DNA of 21,320 bases from NCBI GenBank assembly GCA_964389475.1, contig CAYMFD010000062.1, positions 1-21,320 on the forward strand, read 5' to 3'. The first letter of the stretch is position 1; each line of letters begins with the position of its first letter. The translations under genes were made by a program, and so were the position numbers. Below the pieces are notes generated by a model, which had not been told where the DNA came from, did no database searches, and saw only the letters and a list, made by a program, of their open reading frames with translations. Below are positions 16,019 to 21,320 of the stretch, in pieces. Source of the DNA: CAYMFD01 sp964389475 (GTDB lineage Bacteria > Bacteroidota > Bacteroidia > Chitinophagales > Saprospiraceae).

Positions 16019-17504
16019 TTACCAACACCTTACTCGTACTTACCCTACCCATCTGATCTGTCACCGACACTACATACAAGCCAGCCTGTAGACCACTCAC
16101 ATCGACTATGAACTCACGGTCTGATAACCCTGCCTCTTCGTAAACAAGCCTGCCATCTATATTGTGAATAGATACTTGCTCTATGACATCTGTCGATGAA
16201 ATAGTAAGACGGTCTTTAGTGGGATTGGGATAAACACTGATACTACTACTAGCACCTACCTCCACCTCTACACTAGTAGGTGGCCCATCGAGATAACCAT
16301 CAGCATCTAGCTTGAGCAAGAAAGTATTGCGGATAATTGGACAGGTATCACATGCTGCTGGTGTACGATATTTATAGTACCCATAGGCGAATACACTACC
16401 AGTATCATCTACCACTACATCGTTGACCCAAAAATTGGGTAACACACTATCTAGCAAATCGAACTTACGGTGCCATACTAAATCACCATCCAAAGTATAT
16501 CGGGTACAGTATAGATGGTTGACTCTATTTAGAAAATCAGGAATTCCATGATCAAATCCCTCTGCACCTACCACTGTGATATATTCGTCGCCAACATCAA
16601 TAGACCTAGACTCTGCCCAGTACGATGGTACCAACTCCGTACGATCAGGTATAAATGAAGCTTCCCACAATAAGTCCAAGCTATCATCATAGACCGCAAT
16701 TGTCCTATCATAAAGATCAAACCCATCTCGCTCGTAATAAAAGAGGCGATCAGCAACTAGAAGGTCGTCGTAATGGAAACTACTATAAAATTCGTTGCCT
16801 TCAAATGGCCGAATCCGCACAAACTCTCCATCAAGGCCATCATATTCTAGCAACATCAAGGTTTGTCGATCTTGATCTCTTACTAAATATTTGCTTTCAT
16901 CAGAAAAGTTGGGTACGAACCATGACCGACCGATCGTATCTCGATATATTGTGTCCACAGATAAGAACTCACCACATGATCCATACCTCTGTACTACTCC
17001 ATCATAATGCTGATCAAATTGTCGAAATTGCTCAAAAACCTTGGGTTGATATACCACCACTCCTTGGCTAACAGGGTGGCAGATCGGGACACCAGCGTCC
17101 GTCTGCATATAAGGCACTCGTACAGAGTCTACACTTGTCATCCCCGGAGACCACGTAAAATTCCACAAAGCCTTGTCAGTCCCAGTCAGATCACGTACTG
17201 TAACCACTATACAGTCTAACAAAGAAATGCTCTCCACAGAAAATGACTCATTAGGTTGTAGAATCAAGATACTATCAACAAGATCACCATCTGCTTGACT
17301 GTAAACAGCCAGCGTAAATCCAAAACGTCCAGTTGTATCAGCTGATAACGTCTGTCCAATAAGAAAGGAATCTTGGTATATACCTACATTCTCTCCATCA
17401 CTAAACCATGGTGCATGATTGTAAGAACGGAAAAAACCCGACTGGCCCCAAAGAGAGCCAGCCAGGATAATTAGCATGAAATTTATGGTAATTAATCTAG
17501 TCAT
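16011..17504 (-). CDS. T9SS cargo protein, tandem paralogue 3 (next to the metalloprotease)
   Basis: 497 residues; signal peptide, beta-type body and type A sorting domain as in the other copies. The first 175 residues equal copy 2 and the last 100 nearly equal copy 1, but the middle is private: EFYSSFHYDD near 231-240, and GFDHGIPDFLNRVNHLYCTR in place of the EDRGENLPNS block. This central part is the most divergent and may be the functional variable surface. It overlaps the metalloprotease stop by 8 bp (ATGACTAG), placing the protease and all three paralogues in one transcript. Confidence 0.82.
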   Translation of the reverse strand: MTRLITINFMLIILAGSLWGQSGFFRSYNHAPWFSDGENVGIYQDSFLIGQTLSADTTGRFGFTLAVYSQADGDLVDSILILQPNESFSVESISLLDCIVVTVRDLTGTDKALWNFTWSPGMTSVDSVRVPYMQTDAGVPICHPVSQGVVVYQPKVFEQFRQFDQHYDGVVQRYGSCGEFLSVDTIYRDTIGRSWFVPNFSDESKYLVRDQDRQTLMLLEYDGLDGEFVRIRPFEGNEFYSSFHYDDLLVADRLFYYERDGFDLYDRTIAVYDDSLDLLWEASFIPDRTELVPSYWAESRSIDVGDEYITVVGAEGFDHGIPDFLNRVNHLYCTRYTLDGDLVWHRKFDLLDSVLPNFWVNDVVVDDTGSVFAYGYYKYRTPAACDTCPIIRNTFLLKLDADGYLDGPPTSVEVEVGASSSISVYPNPTKDRLTISSTDVIEQVSIHNIDGRLVYEEAGLSDREFIVDVSGLQAGLYVVSVTDQMGRVSTSKVLVND

Positions 17505-20500
17505 TTAAAATAAACTGCTTCATACTATAAGCCTGTTGTAGGGATTGACTGGAGCATCGTATGATGTAGACGCCTGAGGGGACAAGTGCTATATCTAAAG
17601 ACACAAGAGCACCCATCAAGTCAAATACCTCTACTTGTAAATCAGTCGCCTCAGCTAGATCTTGATAGATAGCTGGTAAATAGATACCCGATAACACCTC
17701 TAGATTCTCACTCTTGGTAACAAGTTCGCTACTGTAAGGGCACGGACCTCCTGTCACGGTGTAATCGCGGGGGGCAAAAGCAGCATCCCCAAATTCATAA
17801 TCTAACACGCTACTCACATAAGACCTAGCCACAGCACCTGCGTACTCTGGTAGATATCCATAAGATATTAATGTCTCTAACTCGGGCTCCGTCATCTCTT
17901 GCAAGGTACGACCACTAGCTCTAATACCCATAACATGCCGCTCTACATCGATATACTCGACTATAGGAGCACTGTAGTGATAGCGGATAAGGTCCTCTGC
18001 ATCATTATCAAGGAATGTGACAGCTCCCACATAGTCTTCGTTTGCTTTGTAAGCATTGAGTATATAAGATATAGCGGTGATCCCTGAGTAGTGTTGAGCT
18101 ATATCCGTTACTGCTACAACATTTACAATCTCACTTCGTAATAAGCCGTGTAGCTTGGCTCTTAGGTATTCCTCTCTCTTGGTACTTAACCAAGCGTGCT
18201 TGCGACCTTCTTTGTATAGGCAATCATCCGATATGTCTGAGGGGAGTACACATGTGGGGCAGTTAGCTAATACAAATGCTTCGACAGCAGGATTCTGTAG
18301 TGCCACTGGCGACTCTATAATAATTGCTAATATTTCAGTTAGGCAGTAATATTCTATCCGCTCGATGAAAGCGATAGCTGCACGAGGGCTCAGTTGATTA
18401 TCAAGCGTGTGAGCCTTACTAAGGATAGCAGTCCTGCCCTCACTACTGCTATAGTTATAGATGCTATCCACATAGGTTAATGTAGTACCACCATCCATGA
18501 ATGTCCAATAATTATTACGAACCACATTGTATCCATCTACGTAGTCCGCATCTATTACGAGGTCATAATCACTGTAGAGAGGATTGGTAGGATCAGATGG
18601 ATTAGTAGGATCGTTCGGTGCATTTGGCCCTGTAGCGCAGTCATCGTTGCCAGGAGGATTAGTAGCATCTGGGGCAGATGGATCGTTCGGCCCACCGATT
18701 AACCCGTTACCAGGATCATAGAATGGACCACCGTCTGGAACTTGCGGCGTAGATATGGTAGTGGGTACTTGTGTCGAAGGCACGTTTGGCGGCTCGTACG
18801 TTACAGTCTGATCGTGACCAACCGTACCACACTCTGATTTCTGGTCTGTTGACATAGCAACGACCAAATTCGATCTATCTACTGGAAGCTCATCATCTTC
18901 AAAAACATAATACCAGTACTCTAAATTTGGTCCCTCTGTATCGAATCGAAACTGTCCATCTGCAGTAGCCACGGGGCTAAATTTATTACCAGCAGGGTCA
19001 CTGCTCGACCCATGCAGCAACTTCATACGACCTTGGATATCGATATTATATTGATCACAGTTATCGTAATCGTTGCAGTACATCTGTAATCCACGTGTAT
19101 CATCACCTACTTGCCCTTCAGCATTAACTCCATAATTAAAATTCACAATTTCATTATTAGAAATTTGATTATCATGTACTTGAGATTCTGTAACAGCATT
19201 AGTAACCGAAACTACCTTCACTGTCTGCTCGTCATCAATGGTTCTTTCAATAGTGTTTCCTTGAATATCAAACTCTGCTACATGTGAAACACTGATTACC
19301 GTTTGATTACTCTCAGTGGTAAAAAAGTTATTGCGGACATCTAAGAAACCCATTGTCACTTCATCCTTCATTGGATCAGGAGCTTCATTGCTATTGGACA
19401 GCATTTGCTCGCATGCCGTAAAGTCACTATTAAATATCTCCACACCTATGGCACCGCTTACTGAAAAAACTGTTTCAATACCTGAAAATGAACTTCTCTT
19501 ATCATCTTTTGCGTCCACGTATAGTCTACCCATGTTGTTGGACTTTACAAAATTAAAAAACAACCTAGGTTCAGCATTTAAGACTGTGACACCCTGGAGA
19601 TCAATTTTTGATCCATTCGAAAAGATGTAGCCGTCACTAGTGCCAGTTGGTGATTCTAAACCGTTAAATGTCACCTCAGTATCTCTAAGTTGAAGATAAT
19701 TGTGTCGACCATTATTCAGAAAAGCAAGGCGCCTATGATTATTAAGTGAAGAACCATCGTCTACTATAATACGGGAGTACCTATCTCCTAATGGTTCCCC
19801 TAAAGCATTAAGACTAATGCTAGGTCCTATTTCATGAGTAGAAAATAGAATTTTAGCATCACTTACAGTACTCTTAGTAATGTTAATCCTACTTACACCA
19901 TTGCCTACGCTTTCTAGCTGTATGCCATCCCAATAACTACCTTGACTAACTCCACCACAGGGTACTACTCCATTATAATGTTCTACCGTAGCATCAATTA
20001 TATCGAGATCGCCTCCTTCTACTAAGGCTATGTAGCTGTTGGTAGTAACACCAACACTACACCCAGTAATCCTTAACTTGCCTCCAACTTCAACTCTACC
20101 ATCTAGCAGCACATCTTGATCAATTGTATAAGTAGTACCTGGCTCAACTATTAGATTCTCCAAAACGGTGATTGCTGGAACATTAAGAGCGATAACATTG
20201 TCTGCAAGAATAAACTGTAATCCTGTATTGACTCTTGCTTTTTGTCCATCCGTCAATTGAGTGGTACAGGTAGGTGCACCGTACGCCATCAAATTTGTTG
20301 CGTGCAAGGGGTTATTATGATTGTATGGCTGACCACAAAAATCGTTGTCGGCAAGCAAGCCCTTTAAAGTTGCAAGATTACCGTTGCATTCATTATTGAA
20401 TGTAACTTCGCTATGCGGAGGCGTATCACAGACTAAATCTCCCTGAGTCAAACAATTACAGCAAGGGTCTGATGCATCCCTAGTGTTGTTTTCGTCAGTT

Positions 20501-20943
20501 GAAGAAGGACTCTCATCTATCTCCGGAGAGCCCTCAAAGGTATGAAGCAATCCGAAGTTGTGTCCAAATTCGTGTGCTATAGTTTGTTGTGTTCTTGATA
20601 CTGAACCAACTTGTACTACGCTTACATTATCATTAAAGCGTGCTTCTCCAGCCTGGCCATGAAAGAGATCATCTGGAAGAACAGTAACATCAAGCGCAAA
20701 GTTCCAGGTGTAATTATCCAAATATGCTGCTGAGAAAAAAAAGTCCTCAACTTCAATACCCTGGGAAAGTGGGTCAAAAATCTCATCGATGGTTTCCTCT
20801 ATGACTTGAGGAGCAAACTGAACCTGGGTCCCATTGAACCTAGCATTCAAGTAGCTAACCAACCCAGCCATTCCTGTCCAAAACAAATATAGCCCTGGGA
20901 TATTGACCTTGTTAGTCAGCAATTTACGGCTCGTAGAGGCCAT
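17497..20943 (-). CDS. M43-type (pappalysin-like) secreted metalloprotease, probably 5'-truncated by an IS
   Basis: 1148 residues as readable. The zinc site is HEFGHNFGLLH (His124, Glu125, His128, His134), with a GDLVCDTPP loop (168-176) and Met-turn LMAYG (Met219), the M43 pattern. Residues about 260-650 resemble a right-handed beta helix with repeated short strands. A Pro/Asn/Asp-rich linker (about 717-790, NPSDPTNP-like) leads to an alpha/beta-mixed part and then a T9SS-type sorting domain (LQVEVFDLMG, PSGVYIIRC, MKQFILND). A T9SS cargo needs a signal peptide, but the readable N-terminus has none. The normal pre- and pro-region and first part of the M43 domain are missing. The frame begins directly after the stop of a transposase in the same frame, so I infer IS insertion. 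Whether it is still made and exported is doubtful. Confidence 0.85.
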   Translation of the reverse strand: MASTSRKLLTNKVNIPGLYLFWTGMAGLVSYLNARFNGTQVQFAPQVIEETIDEIFDPLSQGIEVEDFFFSAAYLDNYTWNFALDVTVLPDDLFHGQAGEARFNDNVSVVQVGSVSRTQQTIAHEFGHNFGLLHTFEGSPEIDESPSSTDENNTRDASDPCCNCLTQGDLVCDTPPHSEVTFNNECNGNLATLKGLLADNDFCGQPYNHNNPLHATNLMAYGAPTCTTQLTDGQKARVNTGLQFILADNVIALNVPAITVLENLIVEPGTTYTIDQDVLLDGRVEVGGKLRITGCSVGVTTNSYIALVEGGDLDIIDATVEHYNGVVPCGGVSQGSYWDGIQLESVGNGVSRINITKSTVSDAKILFSTHEIGPSISLNALGEPLGDRYSRIIVDDGSSLNNHRRLAFLNNGRHNYLQLRDTEVTFNGLESPTGTSDGYIFSNGSKIDLQGVTVLNAEPRLFFNFVKSNNMGRLYVDAKDDKRSSFSGIETVFSVSGAIGVEIFNSDFTACEQMLSNSNEAPDPMKDEVTMGFLDVRNNFFTTESNQTVISVSHVAEFDIQGNTIERTIDDEQTVKVVSVTNAVTESQVHDNQISNNEIVNFNYGVNAEGQVGDDTRGLQMYCNDYDNCDQYNIDIQGRMKLLHGSSSDPAGNKFSPVATADGQFRFDTEGPNLEYWYYVFEDDELPVDRSNLVVAMSTDQKSECGTVGHDQTVTYEPPNVPSTQVPTTISTPQVPDGGPFYDPGNGLIGGPNDPSAPDATNPPGNDDCATGPNAPNDPTNPSDPTNPLYSDYDLVIDADYVDGYNVVRNNYWTFMDGGTTLTYVDSIYNYSSSEGRTAILSKAHTLDNQLSPRAAIAFIERIEYYCLTEILAIIIESPVALQNPAVEAFVLANCPTCVLPSDISDDCLYKEGRKHAWLSTKREEYLRAKLHGLLRSEIVNVVAVTDIAQHYSGITAISYILNAYKANEDYVGAVTFLDNDAEDLIRYHYSAPIVEYIDVERHVMGIRASGRTLQEMTEPELETLISYGYLPEYAGAVARSYVSSVLDYEFGDAAFAPRDYTVTGGPCPYSSELVTKSENLEVLSGIYLPAIYQDLAEATDLQVEVFDLMGALVSLDIALVPSGVYIIRCSSQSLQQAYSMKQFILND

Positions 20944-20958
20944 ATTTGCGATTCTAGC

Positions 20959-21320
20959 CTATCCAGTGTCGAATAACGTCTTTTGAGTGGCTATTTGCGC
21001 TGGCTGGTAAATGGGATTATGTAGCCATTCATAGAGGTCTATTTTGACAAATAGATTGAGTCTCAGGAAGATGATCAGATTGGACATATACCACTTATGA
21101 TTTGCCTTTTTCTTGAGGTAGCGCAGTAGTAGCATGGCGATTAACGAGCACCATATTTGAATGCGGACTGCATTCTCGGTAGTGCCCACAAATGATTTGA
21201 TTCTGAACAGCTGCTTGACATGCTTAAAGAATACTTCTACGTCCCATCTAGCTCGATATAACTCACTTACAGTCTCGGCCTTCCAGTCAAAGTCATTGGT
21301 AATTAAAGTCAACTCTCGCT
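20959..21320 (-). CDS. IS4-family transposase, C-terminal part (runs off the window)
   Basis: The frame is open through the window edge and ends in TAG at 20961-20959. It reads RELTLITNDF, then YRARWDVEVFFKHVKQ, the Y-(2)-R-(3)-E-(6)-K signature of IS4-type DDE transposases including the last catalytic Glu, followed by the usual FVGTTENAVRIQIW and a hydrophobic helix. The true start is outside, so the TTG at 21312 is not a start. The IS end must lie close to 20941-20960, but its terminal inverted repeat cannot be defined without the other end. It reads towards the metalloprotease and could drive it. Confidence 0.88.
   Translation of the reverse strand, partial: RELTLITNDFDWKAETVSELYRARWDVEVFFKHVKQLFRIKSFVGTTENAVRIQIWCSLIAMLLLRYLKKKANHKWYMSNLIIFLRLNLFVKIDLYEWLHNPIYQPAQIATQKTLFDTG

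Noticed and set aside
16655..17071. 138-codon plus-strand frame and its shorter relatives opposite T9SS copies 2 and 3
   Set aside because: Antisense shadows. Their near identity between copies only reflects the duplicated gene on the other strand.

Overview
The window looks like a chromosomal segment of a Bacteroidota bacterium, probably in or near the Saprospiria. The main evidence is four proteins that end in the C-terminal sorting domain of the type IX secretion system (T9SS), which is largely confined to this phylum. A lipoprotein with acidic residues straight after its lipid cysteine and weak Shine-Dalgarno signals agree with this. The genus is not resolved.

Layout. Positions 1-1025 hold the tail of an unidentified gene, then about 940 bases with no convincing gene and one copy of a dispersed hairpin repeat. 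On the plus strand follow a 1073-residue UvrD-like helicase fused to an iron-sulfur PD-(D/E)XK nuclease (1026-4247) and a surface-type lipoprotein (4330-5550) that ends in a clear terminator. The minus-strand block 5809-11521 reads, in transcription order: gltX, a 58-residue small gene overlapping its stop codon, a [2Fe-2S] ferredoxin, grpE, dnaJ, an ATPase gene and a small PD-(D/E)XK nuclease-like gene. A plus-strand polysaccharide deacetylase (12198-12782) stands alone. The last third is a minus-strand cluster: the edge of an IS4-type transposase, a large M43-type metalloprotease that the IS seems to have shortened, and three tandem paralogous T9SS cargo proteins. All junctions between the last four genes overlap by 8 bp.

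Two observations stand out. First, the ATPase-nuclease pair lies exactly between two diverged direct copies of the 3' end of dnaJ (5653-5765 and 7535-7708). The outer copy keeps an in-frame DnaJ tail and the only U-rich terminator. This suggests that a two-gene, defence-like cassette was inserted or recombined at the end of dnaJ. It carries no recombinase and is now placed for read-through from the chaperone operon. Second, the three tandem T9SS genes (repeat unit 1486 bp) are mosaics: copies 2 and 3 match almost perfectly in the N-terminal third, copies 1 and 2 are closest in part of the middle, and copies 1 and 3 match at the C-terminus. This points to gene conversion or repeated unequal exchange.

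How the genes work together: gltX, the ferredoxin and grpE-dnaJ are housekeeping (translation, iron-sulfur or redox chemistry, protein folding). The ATPase and nuclease probably form one complex, and a role in anti-phage defence is inferred from architecture only. The metalloprotease and its three partners are probably exported together by T9SS, provided the protease still has a usable N-terminus.
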